Shown: piece by piece, positions 23,484 through 33,340 of the stretch | How the letters are laid out: the number at the start of each line of letters is the position of its first letter | Position numbering within the stretch: position 1 is the first letter of the stretch | From: Chitinophagales bacterium | Lineage (GTDB): Bacteria > Bacteroidota > Bacteroidia > Chitinophagales > Chitinophagaceae | NCBI GenBank assembly: GCA_015655015.1 | Contig: JAATFV010000054.1 | Location: 1-40,609 of the forward strand | Length of the DNA: 40,609 nucleotides | Reading direction: 5' to 3' | Notes under the pieces: model-generated | The model's input: the letters and a program-made list of their open reading frames with translations, nothing else | What the model was told of the DNA's origin: nothing | The model's database searches: none | Translations under genes and position numbers: made by a program

Positions 23484-25193
23484 ATGTCTCCAAAGCCTGT
23501 CCTTTCCTTCCTCTTTTATTTATTTTCCGGAGCGCTGCCCTGTTCCGTTCATGCCCAGACGGTGAATAGTCCCTATTCTTACCAGGTCCGGAAAAGGGTG
23601 GAATGCACCCATGGCGCAGTCGTCTCGGCTCATCCCCTGGCGAGCAGGACAGGCGCAGTCATCTTACAGCAGGGCGGCAATGCGCTGGATGCGGCCATTG
23701 CCACGCAATTAGCGCTGGCAGTAGTATATCCCGGCGCGGGGAATATCGGAGGAGGAGGATTTATGGTGGCCCACCTGGCCAACCAAAAGAATATCGCCCT
23801 GGATTTCCGGGAAAAAGCACCGGCTGCGGCTACCCGGGACATGTATCTCGATTCAGCGGGCAATCCCCGGACTGACCTTAGCCAGAACGGGCACCTGGCA
23901 GCTGGTGTTCCCGGGACGATCGCAGGGCTCTTTGCGGAGCTCAAATATGCAAAGCTGCCCTTTGCAAAGCTGGTCCAGCCGGCCATCGACCTGGCCGAGA
24001 ATGGATTTGTGATCACGGAAGCCGAGGCCCGGAACCTGAACAATACGCAGGATGCCTTTAAAAAATATAATACGGTGACCCCTGTTTTCGTAAAGGAAGG
24101 AGGGTGGAAGGCGGGGGATACCCTGGTGCAGAAAGATCTGGCCCGGACCCTTCGGCTTATCCGCGATAAAGGCGCCAAAGGGTTTTATGAAGGGGAGACG
24201 GCCAGGCTCATCACAGCTGAAATGGAGAGGGGGAAGGGGATCATTACCGCGGCCGATCTTAAAAATTATGAAGTAAAAGAAAGGGAGCCTTCTGTATTCG
24301 CTTATAAGAATTTCCAAATTGTCACCATGCCGCTGCCCAGCAGCGGAGGAGTGATCCTGCAGCAGATGATGAAAATGGTAGAGGACGAGCCGCTGAAGGC
24401 CTATGGGTTTGAATCCGCGAAGTCGGTACACCTGATGACAGAGGTGGAGCGGCTGGCCTATGCAGACCGGGCAAAATACCTGGGCGACCGGGACTATTAT
24501 TCCGTCCCGGTGAAGACGCTGACCAGTAAAGCGTATCTGCAGCAGAGAAAGGCCCTCATCGAACCGGATAAAGCGGGCAGCAGTAAGGATATACAGGCGG
24601 GAACGATCTCGCCGGCCAGTGAAGAGACCACGCACCTCGATGTCTATGACGGCGAGGGCAATGCTGTCTCTATCACCACTACGCTGAACGGAGGGTATGG
24701 CAACAGGGTGGTAGTGGCCGGCGCCGGTTTCCTGCTCAACAATGAAATGGATGATTTCAGCATCAAGCCGGGTGTCCCGAATATGTATGGTGCGGTAGGC
24801 GCAGAAGCCAATGCGATCGCACCCGGCAAGAGAATGCTGAGCTCAATGACCCCTACCCTGGTATTGGACAGGGGAAAAGTTGTCCTGGTGGTGGGAACTC
24901 CTGGTGGAACGACGATCACCACTTCCGTATTTCAGACCCTGGTGGATCTACTTGAATTCGGGCTGTCGGTGGAAGATGCTGTGAACAAACCCAAGTTCCA
25001 TCATCAATGGCTACCCGATGAGGTCTATGTGGAACCGGCATTTCCGGCAGATACCCGCGAGGAATTGAAAAAGATGGGATATACCATCACTCAAAGAGGC
25101 AGCATTGGCCGCACGGAAGTGATAAAGGTCTCCGGCAACCAGATAGAAGCCGTCGGGGATGGCCGGGGAGATGATACGGCGGAGGGGTATTGA
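23484..25193 (+). CDS. ggt: Gamma-glutamyltransferase
   Basis: Periplasmic N-terminal-nucleophile hydrolase that cleaves gamma-glutamyl bonds, for example of glutathione, and transfers the glutamyl group. The signal peptide ends near SVHAQT. The large-subunit part has HPLASRTGAVILQQGGNALDAAIA and GGGFMVAHL. The self-processing site is EETTHLDVYDGEGNAVS, with T382 as the expected new N-terminal nucleophile. Later, RMLSSMTPTLVL and GTPGGTTITTSV complete the gamma-glutamyl site. The length (569) is normal and nothing suggests inactivation. It stands alone, 136 bp from the divergent region with the M14 gene. Confidence 0.95.
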   Translation: MSPKPVLSFLFYLFSGALPCSVHAQTVNSPYSYQVRKRVECTHGAVVSAHPLASRTGAVILQQGGNALDAAIATQLALAVVYPGAGNIGGGGFMVAHLANQKNIALDFREKAPAAATRDMYLDSAGNPRTDLSQNGHLAAGVPGTIAGLFAELKYAKLPFAKLVQPAIDLAENGFVITEAEARNLNNTQDAFKKYNTVTPVFVKEGGWKAGDTLVQKDLARTLRLIRDKGAKGFYEGETARLITAEMERGKGIITAADLKNYEVKEREPSVFAYKNFQIVTMPLPSSGGVILQQMMKMVEDEPLKAYGFESAKSVHLMTEVERLAYADRAKYLGDRDYYSVPVKTLTSKAYLQQRKALIEPDKAGSSKDIQAGTISPASEETTHLDVYDGEGNAVSITTTLNGGYGNRVVVAGAGFLLNNEMDDFSIKPGVPNMYGAVGAEANAIAPGKRMLSSMTPTLVLDRGKVVLVVGTPGGTTITTSVFQTLVDLLEFGLSVEDAVNKPKFHHQWLPDEVYVEPAFPADTREELKKMGYTITQRGSIGRTEVIKVSGNQIEAVGDGRGDDTAEGY

Positions 25194-25230
25194 GCGCAGT
25201 TTATAATTATATAACTGGTCCGAATCTGAT

Positions 25231-25268
25231 AGCCAGGCTTGATGCTAACAGCCAGGCTTGATGCTGAA
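25231..25268. repeat. Two 19 bp tandem units
   Basis: agccaggcttgatgctaac at 25231-25249 is repeated at 25250-25268 with two changes at the end. It lies between ggt and the DUF1572 gene. Confidence 0.8.
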
Positions 25269-25306
25269 TTGAGGACTACAACTAAACTTTAAAAAAGTAA
25301 TATATC

Positions 25307-25852
25307 ATGAATGCATCACTCGGCGCGATTTACCTGGAATCGGTCGTCAAACGACTGCTCACTTACAAAGTGCTGGGCGAAAAGACATTCGCCCAGCTGG
25401 AGGAAAAGGATTTTTACTTCGCTCCCAATGAAGGCAGCAACTCTATCGCCGTGATTATTCAGCATATGAGCGGCAATATGATGAGCCGGTGGACCAATTT
25501 CCTGACGGAAGACGGTGAGAAAGAGGGAAGGGACCGGGAGAAGGAGTTCAGCGCTCCGGACCTTGGCAAAGATGAGTTACTGGGGCTGTGGGAAAAAGGC
25601 TGGAGCTGTCTGCTGGATGCGCTCTTATCCCTGAAAGAAGACGACCTGCTGGCCACCATTCATATCCGCCACGAGCCGCTCACAGCCGTTGACGCGATCA
25701 ACCGGCAGCTGGCCCATTATCCGCACCATGTGGGACAGATCGTATATATAGGGAAAATGATACGCAACAAGGACTGGCAAAGTCTGTCCATTCCGAAAGG
25801 CGCGTCGGGGCAGTTCAATCAGCAGATGCAGGAGAAACATGGCGGGAAGTAG
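25307..25852 (+). CDS. DUF1572 family protein (DinB-like four-helix fold)
   Basis: A 181-residue protein of the DinB/YfiT superfamily. Conserved Bacteroidota DUF1572 phrases are visible: YLESVVKRLLTYKVLGEKTF, NEGSNSIAVIIQHMSGNMMS and SRWTNFLTEDGEKEGRDRE. His ligands appear at H53 (IIQHMSG) and in the pair AHYPHHVGQIVY, the usual metal triad of the superfamily. Some superfamily members are bacillithiol or mycothiol transferases, but DUF1572 has no proven activity. Single gene. The intergenic space after it holds a tandem array. Confidence 0.9.
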   Translation: MNASLGAIYLESVVKRLLTYKVLGEKTFAQLEEKDFYFAPNEGSNSIAVIIQHMSGNMMSRWTNFLTEDGEKEGRDREKEFSAPDLGKDELLGLWEKGWSCLLDALLSLKEDDLLATIHIRHEPLTAVDAINRQLAHYPHHVGQIVYIGKMIRNKDWQSLSIPKGASGQFNQQMQEKHGGK

Positions 25853-25901
25853 CTGCAGAATCTCCGCATAACCGGCTTGAGGCTTGCAGCGGAGGGTTTA
25901 A

Positions 25902-26004
25902 GGCTAATGGTTTGCAGCTAATGGAATGGCAGGCAGCTACCGGTTTGTAACTGCCGGTTTGCAGCTATCGGTTTGAAGCTGCCGGTTTGCAGCTGCCGGT
26001 TTGC
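25902..26004. repeat. 14 bp tandem array forming the C-terminus of the Uma2 gene
   Basis: Five clear 14 bp units of agctgccggtttgc type (25935, 25949, 25963, 25977, 25991) plus two degenerate ones (25902, 25916). Related words (ccggcttgaggcttgcagc) extend back to ~25870. Because 14 is not a multiple of 3, the array reads in all three frames. Three units make a 14-residue protein repeat, [14 protein letters not shown]. Confidence 0.9.
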
Positions 26005-26733
26005 AGCCTGAAAGACCCCTTCATAGATCTCAATAAGCGGTATGGATAGATCTAATGTCGGTAAATGCAACGATTTATCGGCATTTCCATATCCCGCAAA
26101 TTCCCAAATGCCCCCATTATTAATGCGAAAAGCCTCGATCCGGATCGTTTGGGAATCCACCAGGATATACTCTTTCAAGGTTGGGATATCCTGGTATAAT
26201 TTGAATTTATCGCCCCGGTCATATCTGCTGGTAGAAGGAGATAACACTTCTACCAGAACAGAGGGGTTCAGGATATTCCACTGATCATCGTTTAAGGTGA
26301 CCGGGTCTCCGCAAACCACGGAAATATCCGGGTAGGTGAACAACGTATTTTGGGGGATATGAATACGCTGATCACTGTTGAAAGGCCTGCAGGATTTTCC
26401 TCTAAGCCTTATTCCTAATGAGACTAACAAGTTGGCTGAAATAATATTATGGGGCATTTTACTGCCTGGCATAGCAAACACCTCTCCCCTGTAGTATTCA
26501 TGCTTATCAGCGTTGGCAGATTCCCATTCAAGGTATTCTTCTATAGTTAGTCTTCTTCTGCCATAGGCAAATACAGGTTCTCTCACTTCCGGAGGGCCTT
26601 TGACTTCAATCGATCCTATCGTATAATCATGTTTTTCCATATCACCGGTTTCCGGTAAGTCCTCTATCTCCTTGCTCCCTCCGGGTACTTTGCTTTTTCC
26701 GGGGGATCTGCTTTTATGGTCATTCGCTTCCAT
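25918..26733 (-). CDS. Uma2 family (DUF820) PD-(D/E)XK endonuclease-like protein
   Basis: 271 residues from ATG 26733; the TTG at 26739 is less likely. The Uma2 core is complete: [46 protein letters not shown], and [19 protein letters not shown] followed by [16 protein letters not shown]. Together these give the Asp and E-x-(V/K)-type catalytic residues of the fold. The family is abundant in cyanobacteria and some Bacteroidota; its biological role is unknown. The first ~55 residues are charged and low-complexity. The last ~30 residues are encoded by the 14 bp array ([10 protein letters not shown] repeated), so the natural protein probably ended near YEGVFQ. No transposase neighbours. Confidence 0.88.
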   Translation of the reverse strand: MEANDHKSRSPGKSKVPGGSKEIEDLPETGDMEKHDYTIGSIEVKGPPEVREPVFAYGRRRLTIEEYLEWESANADKHEYYRGEVFAMPGSKMPHNIISANLLVSLGIRLRGKSCRPFNSDQRIHIPQNTLFTYPDISVVCGDPVTLNDDQWNILNPSVLVEVLSPSTSRYDRGDKFKLYQDIPTLKEYILVDSQTIRIEAFRINNGGIWEFAGYGNADKSLHLPTLDLSIPLIEIYEGVFQAANRQLQTGSFKPIAANRQLQTGSCLPFH

Positions 26734-26831
26734 ACTCAAATTTATTACTATTGTTTTTCATTTTTCAGGTAACTTTTTAACATCGGGAGAGTCTATATCC
26801 GTTAAAACCCCGGGTAATTGGTAAATCTTCC

Positions 26832-26878
26832 ATAAAAGGCTGTAATACGGGGTAATCAGGTCGTATTACAGCTTTTAT
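26832..26878. repeat. Long imperfect inverted repeat in the Uma2-tamB divergent region
   Basis: The left arm 26832-26849 (ATAAAAGGCTGTAATACG) pairs with the right arm 26862-26878 (CGTATTACAGCTTTTAT), a ~17 bp stem with one bulge and a 12-base loop. Copies of CCCCGGGTA occur on both sides (26808 and 26898, 90 bp apart), and GGGTAATC lies in the loop. The site is between two gene starts, so it is not an ordinary gene-end terminator. Confidence 0.6.
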
Positions 26879-26939
26879 TGGTATTGAATTTGCACATCCC
26901 CGGGTATTACCTAAATTCGCAACTTGTAATTGTCAGCCC

Positions 26940-29900
26940 CTGAGAAAGATTTGGAAAATACTCCGTAATACATTGCTGGTTTTAATACTATTGCTGATGA
27001 CGCTGTGGCTGCTCATACAGCTTCCCCCTGTCCAGACCTGGCTGGTGTCACAAGTGACGGGCAGGCTGTCGCATGACCTGCATACCACGATCCGGGTCAG
27101 GCACGTAGATTTTTCCTTCAATAAGATGTTGCTGGAAGGCACCCTGGTGGAGGATACCCACAAGGATACCCTTTTGTATGCCGGCGCCGTGAAAGTGAAC
27201 ATCACGGATTGGTGGTTTTTTAAAGAAAAGGCAGAATTACATTATATCGGCCTGGAAGACGCCACTGTCAGGTTGTATCGCAGGGATTCCGTCTGGAACT
27301 ATCAATTCCTCGTAGACTATTTTTCCTCTACGGCCACGAAAGAGGCGGATAAAAATAAAAAAGATACGTCCAAAGGAATGGAGATGGATCTGAAAGAGCT
27401 GGACCTTTCGCGTATTCATTTTCTGAAAAAAGATGAGTGGAGGGGGGAAGACATGGAGCTCCGGCTGAATGCCCTCCAGCTGGATGCCCAACAGATCAAC
27501 TTTTCTCAAAAGATCGCCCGGATCAACACCCTGAGCTTTACTCAACCGGACTTCACGCTAACCAATTATGATGGCAGGCGGCCTCCGGTCCTGAATGACA
27601 CGACAGAAGTATATATCAACGACCCTTTGCACCTGCGGCTGAATCCCGCAGGATGGGATATCACTGCCGGGAAGCTGACCATCCGGGATGGCTCTTTCCG
27701 CAACGAGAAACCGGCCGATACACATCCCAATAAGCATTTCGACGGCGATCATATTTATTTCTATGCTGTCAACAGCAGCTTTACCAACCTGCAGCTGAAA
27801 AAAGATACGATCACTGCTCAATTATTGCTCAGCACAAAAGAGCGAAGCGGCTTCGAAGTAAAAAAGCTGAGCGCCCGCATCAAATGGTTTCCCGAGGCAA
27901 TGGAATTCGGCCATCTCGACCTGGAGACGGGCAAGAGCCATTTGCGGAATTTTTTCGCCATGCGCTTCAGGACGCTGGACGATATGTCGGATTTCGTTAC
28001 CCGGGTACGGATGGAAGGCGATTTCAATGACGCGGATATTGACAGCGACGATATTGCCTGGTTTGCCCCGGAGCTGAAGGATTGGAAGAAACATATCCGG
28101 ATAACGGGAATTATAAAAGGGGCCGTCTCGGACCTGAATGGAAGGGATATTGTCCTGGAGGCCGGGAAAAGCACTTTCCTCAAAGGGGATATTCATCTGA
28201 AGGGCATGCCGGATATAAGGAAGACCTATATAACATTTACGTCCAATGATTTCAGGACGACCTACCAGGATATGGCCACCCTGGTCCCTGAAATACGAAC
28301 GATCGGGCAGCCCAGGATCGACCGGATCGAATGGCTTCGTTTTAAAGGGAATTTCACCGGGTATATCCGGGACTTCGTTACCAATGGCGTTATCGAGACC
28401 AACCTGGGCACTCTCACCACCAACGTGAATATGAAACTGCCGGACTACGGTCCGTCCATCTATTCCGGCAATCTCAGCACCGATAGTTTCCAGCTGGGGG
28501 CCTTTCTCGACAATGATAACCTGGGGAAAATTTCCTTTCAGGGAAAGATCATCGGGGCCGGCCTTAAATCAGGCACCTTGAATGCCACCCTGGACGGGAT
28601 GATCAATAGCCTTACATTCAACGACTATACGTACCGGCATATCCAGGTCAATGGAGCTGTAGCCAAAAAGAAATTCAATGGGCAATTGATCGCAAGCGAT
28701 TCAGCCGTGACTGCCCGGCTGAATGGATTGATCGACTTCAGCCAGGTCCAGCCGAAATTCGATTTTACAGCCGAAGTGGCAAATGCCGACCTGATGCAAA
28801 TGCATTTCGTGAGCAAGCCCGTCTCCTTTAACGGCAAGTTCAAGTGTAATTTTACCGGGGATAATATTGACAATTTCCTGGGAAATGCCAGTATTTATGA
28901 GGCATCTGTCTTTAAGAACGGGCAAAGGGTATCTTTTGACTCGCTGACCCTGGAATCCAGCATAGTAGATAACAATAAGACCATCACTGTTGTCAGCAAT
29001 GAATTTGACGGGGCCATTGTGGGGGAGTTCTCCATTAAAGACCTGCCCGCCTCTTTCCAGACCTTCCTGAACAAATATTATCCCAGTTATATAAAACCTG
29101 CCAGGGCCAAACCAGGCAATCAGAATTTCAGCTTCGTCATTACCACTAAAAAAATAGATGAGTATATCGATCTTTTTAACAAGGACCTGAAAGGATTTAA
29201 TAATGCCGGAGTGAGCGGCCGTATCGATACCAAAGACAATCTGCTGGACTTAAATGTCGATCTCCCCGCATTCGGATATAAGAATATCTCGTTTGACAAT
29301 CTCACCCTCAAAGGCAGGGGTAATCTCGACAGCCTGTCCGTAGAGACGACTGTCGGAGAAGTGTATCTGAATGACAGCCTTCATTTCCCTTCCACGCATC
29401 TTCATCTGCGATCTGCCGATGACCTGTCCAGCGTGCAGGTGACGACCAGCGCCAACCAAACGCTGAACTCGGCAAACCTGTCAGCCCAGGTGCAAACGCT
29501 GCCTGACGGCGCCCGCATTACCTTCGATCCCTCTACTTTCGATATCAACAGCAAGACCTGGATCCTTGATAAGGATGGCGTGCTGGCATTTAACAACAAT
29601 ATCATTTCGGCAGACAACCTCAGCATACATAACGGCGAACAGCAGGTGCTGGTCACCACGCATCCGTCTGCAACAGGCAGCTGGAATGATATCCATGTCG
29701 ACCTGAAGAAGATCAATATAGGGGATTTTACGCCGTACCTGGTGAAAGCAGAGCGGGTGGAAGGTCTGTTAACGGGCAGCGTCGATATGACGGACCCATT
29801 CGGCAAACCTGAGATCAGCTTTGCCGGGGAATCAGAGCAGTTCCGATTCGCCAACGATTCGATCGGCACGGTGCAGCTGAATGCCAGTTATCATAAGGCC

Positions 29901-31808
29901 AGCGGGGTATTGAATGCGACGGCCCATTCCGACAATAAGAACTATCATTTCGATGTCAAGAGTATAATAAATACCACCGATAGCATCTCCGCCCCTCCCA
30001 TCGATATTACGGCGGATGTAGCGGACACGAAGATCGATCTGCTGGAGAAATACCTGGGCGGCATTTTCTCCAATCTTGACGGGAATGCTACCGGAAAGCT
30101 GCGGGTCGTAGGTCCTGCCGACCATCTGCAATACCTGGGCACCGTGCAATTGAAAGACGGCAGCCTTAAAGTGAATTATACCCAATGCACTTATAAGATC
30201 CCTTCGGCTACCATACAATTCAAAAAAGACACGATCGACTTCGGCACGATCCAGCTAACGGATCGGATGGGCCATACGGCCGAGCTCACCCGGGGAAGGC
30301 TCTTTCACCATTCCTTCAATGACCTGGGCTTTGACTTCGAGATGAATACCAATCGGCTGCTCCTGCTGGATACGAAAGCTACAGACAATAACCAGTTCTA
30401 TGGCAATGTGATCGGGAAGGCGAAAATGACGTTAACGGGTCCGGAAGAGAATATGCAGATGTATATCAAGGGGGAACCGACCGATAGTTCGAATATCTAT
30501 CTGCCTCCTTCTGTCAGCCGGGAGAGCGGGGAAGCGGATTTCATCACCTGGAAGGTCTATGGCAAGGAAATGAAAAACCAGGCGCCCGACAAAAAAAGCT
30601 CCAACCTCCTGGTGACCCTGGATATGGTTGCCAATAATTATGCGACCGTTTATGTGATCGTGGATCCCTTGTCCGGGGACATCATCAAGGCTACCGGGCA
30701 TGGCAACCTGCTGGTGAAGGTAGGCACCAGTACGGACCTGACCCTTAACGGCCATTACGATATCGACCGCGGTAATTATAATTTTACGTTCCAGTCCCTT
30801 ATACATAAGCCCTTTATCCTCAGTGAGGGAGTCGGCAATTATATCGAGTGGAACGGGAATCCCTACGATGCCATCATCGACATTGAAGCCGTGTATAAAG
30901 CGGAGAATGTGCGCTTCAGCGATCTGGGGGTAACGTCCAGCAGCCTGGGCTCGAATGACAATGTAAATCGCCTCCGGGTCGATGTCCTGGTGACGGCAGA
31001 CCTTACCGGCAGACTGATGTCGCCCAAGATCAAATTCCAGATCAGCCTGCCTTCCAATAGCCCCCTGAAAAACGACCAGGGCGCCCAGTCCCTCTTACAA
31101 CTGATCCAGAATGACGAGAATGAAGTGACCAAGCAGGTGTCCACCCTGGTGGCGCTGAACACCTTTGTCCCCTTGTCCACCAGCTCGAATGCCTTCGATG
31201 CCTCCTCGGCGGTGGGAAGCGTGGTTGTCAATAGTATCTCCGGCGTTATCTCCAATGCCTTCAGCAAGCAAATGTTCCATTTACTGCAGCGGATCTTCAA
31301 TGACAAAAGCCTGCGTTTCAATTTCAATACCACCCTTTATAATGGCAGCAATACCATCGCCGGCGCTGAAGTCGACCAGAGCAAGTTCAACCTCGACCGG
31401 ACGAACCTGAACCTTTCCATCGGAAAGAGCTTTTATAATGAAAAGCTGACTCTCACGGTAGGCAGCGCCCTGGATTTTGGCGTGACCACGGCACAGGCGC
31501 AGGCAGCTTCCTTCCAGTTCCTGCCGGATATTGCCGCTGCCTACAAGATCACCCCCGACGGCAGGGTAGCCCTTACCTTTTTCTACCGGGACTCCTATAG
31601 CTATCTTTCCACGAATCATACCCAGAACAGTTCCGGCACCAGCATCTCCTACCGGAGGGATTTCGACAGAATAGACGAATTATTTAAAGGGAAAAAGAAA
31701 TCACCGCATCCGAAGAAAGGGAAGAAAAAGAAACCGGACACTCCGCCGGTGACGCCAGTGCCTGCTGCTACCGTAGATACCACAGGCAGAAAACCCATCA
31801 CGCCCTGA
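26940..31808 (+). CDS. TamB-like translocation/assembly module protein
   Basis: A very long (~1620 residue) AsmA/TamB-family envelope protein, anchored by one N-terminal helix and extending as beta-rich domain across the periplasm. Family members are implicated in lipid transport or outer-membrane protein assembly. The N-terminal helix (LLVLILLLMTLWLLIQLPPV) is followed by VQTWLVSQVTGRLS, the usual opening. The C-terminal DUF490/TamB domain includes GNYNFTFQ and ISYRRDFDRI. There is no ATG at the expected place. CTG 26940 gives a basic start (RKIWKILRN) ahead of the helix, TTG 26973 a shorter one; I favour 26940 but with doubt. The last ~40 residues are a Lys/Pro-rich tail (KKSPHPKKGKKKKPDTPPVT). 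Confidence 0.85.
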   Translation: MRKIWKILRNTLLVLILLLMTLWLLIQLPPVQTWLVSQVTGRLSHDLHTTIRVRHVDFSFNKMLLEGTLVEDTHKDTLLYAGAVKVNITDWWFFKEKAELHYIGLEDATVRLYRRDSVWNYQFLVDYFSSTATKEADKNKKDTSKGMEMDLKELDLSRIHFLKKDEWRGEDMELRLNALQLDAQQINFSQKIARINTLSFTQPDFTLTNYDGRRPPVLNDTTEVYINDPLHLRLNPAGWDITAGKLTIRDGSFRNEKPADTHPNKHFDGDHIYFYAVNSSFTNLQLKKDTITAQLLLSTKERSGFEVKKLSARIKWFPEAMEFGHLDLETGKSHLRNFFAMRFRTLDDMSDFVTRVRMEGDFNDADIDSDDIAWFAPELKDWKKHIRITGIIKGAVSDLNGRDIVLEAGKSTFLKGDIHLKGMPDIRKTYITFTSNDFRTTYQDMATLVPEIRTIGQPRIDRIEWLRFKGNFTGYIRDFVTNGVIETNLGTLTTNVNMKLPDYGPSIYSGNLSTDSFQLGAFLDNDNLGKISFQGKIIGAGLKSGTLNATLDGMINSLTFNDYTYRHIQVNGAVAKKKFNGQLIASDSAVTARLNGLIDFSQVQPKFDFTAEVANADLMQMHFVSKPVSFNGKFKCNFTGDNIDNFLGNASIYEASVFKNGQRVSFDSLTLESSIVDNNKTITVVSNEFDGAIVGEFSIKDLPASFQTFLNKYYPSYIKPARAKPGNQNFSFVITTKKIDEYIDLFNKDLKGFNNAGVSGRIDTKDNLLDLNVDLPAFGYKNISFDNLTLKGRGNLDSLSVETTVGEVYLNDSLHFPSTHLHLRSADDLSSVQVTTSANQTLNSANLSAQVQTLPDGARITFDPSTFDINSKTWILDKDGVLAFNNNIISADNLSIHNGEQQVLVTTHPSATGSWNDIHVDLKKINIGDFTPYLVKAERVEGLLTGSVDMTDPFGKPEISFAGESEQFRFANDSIGTVQLNASYHKASGVLNATAHSDNKNYHFDVKSIINTTDSISAPPIDITADVADTKIDLLEKYLGGIFSNLDGNATGKLRVVGPADHLQYLGTVQLKDGSLKVNYTQCTYKIPSATIQFKKDTIDFGTIQLTDRMGHTAELTRGRLFHHSFNDLGFDFEMNTNRLLLLDTKATDNNQFYGNVIGKAKMTLTGPEENMQMYIKGEPTDSSNIYLPPSVSRESGEADFITWKVYGKEMKNQAPDKKSSNLLVTLDMVANNYATVYVIVDPLSGDIIKATGHGNLLVKVGTSTDLTLNGHYDIDRGNYNFTFQSLIHKPFILSEGVGNYIEWNGNPYDAIIDIEAVYKAENVRFSDLGVTSSSLGSNDNVNRLRVDVLVTADLTGRLMSPKIKFQISLPSNSPLKNDQGAQSLLQLIQNDENEVTKQVSTLVALNTFVPLSTSSNAFDASSAVGSVVVNSISGVISNAFSKQMFHLLQRIFNDKSLRFNFNTTLYNGSNTIAGAEVDQSKFNLDRTNLNLSIGKSFYNEKLTLTVGSALDFGVTTAQAQAASFQFLPDIAAAYKITPDGRVALTFFYRDSYSYLSTNHTQNSSGTSISYRRDFDRIDELFKGKKKSPHPKKGKKKKPDTPPVTPVPAATVDTTGRKPITP

Positions 31809-31854
31809 CTTGTCTCATCGATCCGTCTGACAAAGATCCTCTATCTTCTTGCAT

Positions 31855-31879
31855 AAAAAAACCTGCCGGTTGACAGGTT
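31855..31879 (-). terminator. Rho-independent terminator of ribBA (minus strand)
   Basis: Read on the minus strand: AACCTG-TCAACCGG-CAGGTT followed by TTTTTT. It lies just beyond the ribBA stop. It also sits between the convergent tamB and ribBA genes. Confidence 0.7.
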
Positions 31880-31909
31880 CTTCCAAGATATCAGCACGAT
31901 TGCTACTTA

Positions 31910-33118
31910 CTACTTTAGTATTTTCAGGATATCATGTCCCAGTTTGTCCCGTTTGGTTGTCAGATACTTTTCATTATGGGGATTGGGATGTATCTCGATG
32001 GGGACGGTATCGACGACTTCCAGTCCATATCCCAGGAGTCCGGCCCTTTTGCGGGGATTGTTACTGATCAGGCGGAGCTTGGTGATTCCCAGGTAACGAA
32101 GGATCTGGGCCCCTACCCCATAATCCCGTTTGTCCATGGGAAAACCGAGGTGCAGGTTGGCCTCGACGGTATCCATCCCTTCCTCCTGCAGCTTGTAGGC
32201 CTTTAATTTATTGATAAGGCCAATGCCACGGCCTTCCTGGTTCATATAGAGGATCACTCCCTGGCCTTCTCTTTCCACGATCTGCATGGCTTCCTGCAAC
32301 TGTTCGCCGCAGTCGCAGCGGAAAGATCCCAGGATATCCCCTGTAAAACAGGAGGAGTGCACCCTCACCAGCACCGGTTCATCAGCCGTCCATTCTCCCT
32401 TGATCAGGGCCAGGTGCTCATTGGTGGTATTTTTTTCCCGGAAAGCGACCAGCTTGAAATGGCCGAATTTGGTAGGCATATCTACCCGGACGATCTCTTC
32501 GATCAGGGAGTCCGTTTTCAGCCGGTATTCTATCAGGGCCTTGATCGAGACCACTTTAAGATCAAATTTCTCTGCTATTTCGAGCAACTGCGGAAGCCGC
32601 GCCATGCTGCCGTCCTCATTCATGATCTCTACCAATACGCCTGCCGGCTCAAATCCAGCCAGCCTGGCCAGGTCGATCGTTGCTTCCGTATGACCTGCTC
32701 TTCGCAATACGCCTCCTTTTTTAGCCCGTAAAGGAAAAATATGCCCTGGTCTTCCCAGGTCTTCCGGACGGGTAGCCGGATCGATCAGGGCCTGTACGGT
32801 CTTCGACCGGTCAGTAGCGGAAATACCGGTTGTACAGCCATGTCCCAGCAGGTCAACGGACACGGTGAAGGGTGTCTCATGGAGGGCGGTGTTATTATTG
32901 ACCATCAATCCCAGGCCAAGCTCGTCGCAACGTTCTTCCATCAGGGGTGCGCAGATGAGGCCCCGGCCGTATTTGCTCATAAAGTTGATCACTTCCGGGG
33001 TGACGTTGCGGGCGGCTGCCACAAAATCGCCTTCATTCTCCCTGTCTTCGTCATCTACGACAATTACGAGCTTGCCCTGCCGGATATCTTCAATAGCGTT
33101 TTCAATAGTTGACAACAT
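31910..33118 (-). CDS. ribBA: Bifunctional 3,4-dihydroxy-2-butanone-4-phosphate synthase / GTP cyclohydrolase II
   Basis: Catalyses the two entry steps of riboflavin synthesis. The RibB domain (~1-200) makes the four-carbon unit from ribulose-5-phosphate and has [14 protein letters not shown], with the acidic metal ligands, plus [13 protein letters not shown]. The RibA domain (~205-402) opens GTP and has the zinc cysteines in [20 protein letters not shown] and the catalytic [11 protein letters not shown]. Both active sites look complete at 402 residues. No other rib genes are near. I see no FMN riboswitch in the ~20 bp leader implied by the -7 box at 33145. Confidence 0.96.
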   Translation of the reverse strand: MLSTIENAIEDIRQGKLVIVVDDEDRENEGDFVAAARNVTPEVINFMSKYGRGLICAPLMEERCDELGLGLMVNNNTALHETPFTVSVDLLGHGCTTGISATDRSKTVQALIDPATRPEDLGRPGHIFPLRAKKGGVLRRAGHTEATIDLARLAGFEPAGVLVEIMNEDGSMARLPQLLEIAEKFDLKVVSIKALIEYRLKTDSLIEEIVRVDMPTKFGHFKLVAFREKNTTNEHLALIKGEWTADEPVLVRVHSSCFTGDILGSFRCDCGEQLQEAMQIVEREGQGVILYMNQEGRGIGLINKLKAYKLQEEGMDTVEANLHLGFPMDKRDYGVGAQILRYLGITKLRLISNNPRKRAGLLGYGLEVVDTVPIEIHPNPHNEKYLTTKRDKLGHDILKILK

Positions 33119-33144
33119 CTAAAATGGGTTTATAAGAATAAGTA

Positions 33145-33152
33145 CAAAATTA
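33145..33152 (-). promoter_or_regulatory. Putative -7 element of ribBA (TAATTTTG on minus strand)
   Basis: An exact TAnnTTTG match ending 27 bp before the ATG at 33118. A TTG lies upstream, but its spacing (~15 bp) is shorter than usual. Confidence 0.45.
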
Positions 33153-33340
33153 ACAATAATAACGCCTCAATAGTTGCAGGGGATGCCCCGATGAAGGTAA
33201 AGCAAGGTAAAAACCCGCATTAACGCTCTCAAACGGCAATAAAATACCCGCTGGAGCTCACTCAAAGGGCTAACAAAATTGCGGTTATTGGGTATTTCTA
33301 TTTACGCAGGCGGTTTTTAATATTAAAAGATCATTACGAT

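Noticed and set aside
25902..26004. CRISPR-like array beside Uma2
   Set aside because: Head-to-tail 14 bp units without spacers; part of a coding region.
33119..33200. FMN riboswitch before ribBA
   Set aside because: The implied leader is only ~20 nt and none of the conserved RFN elements is visible.
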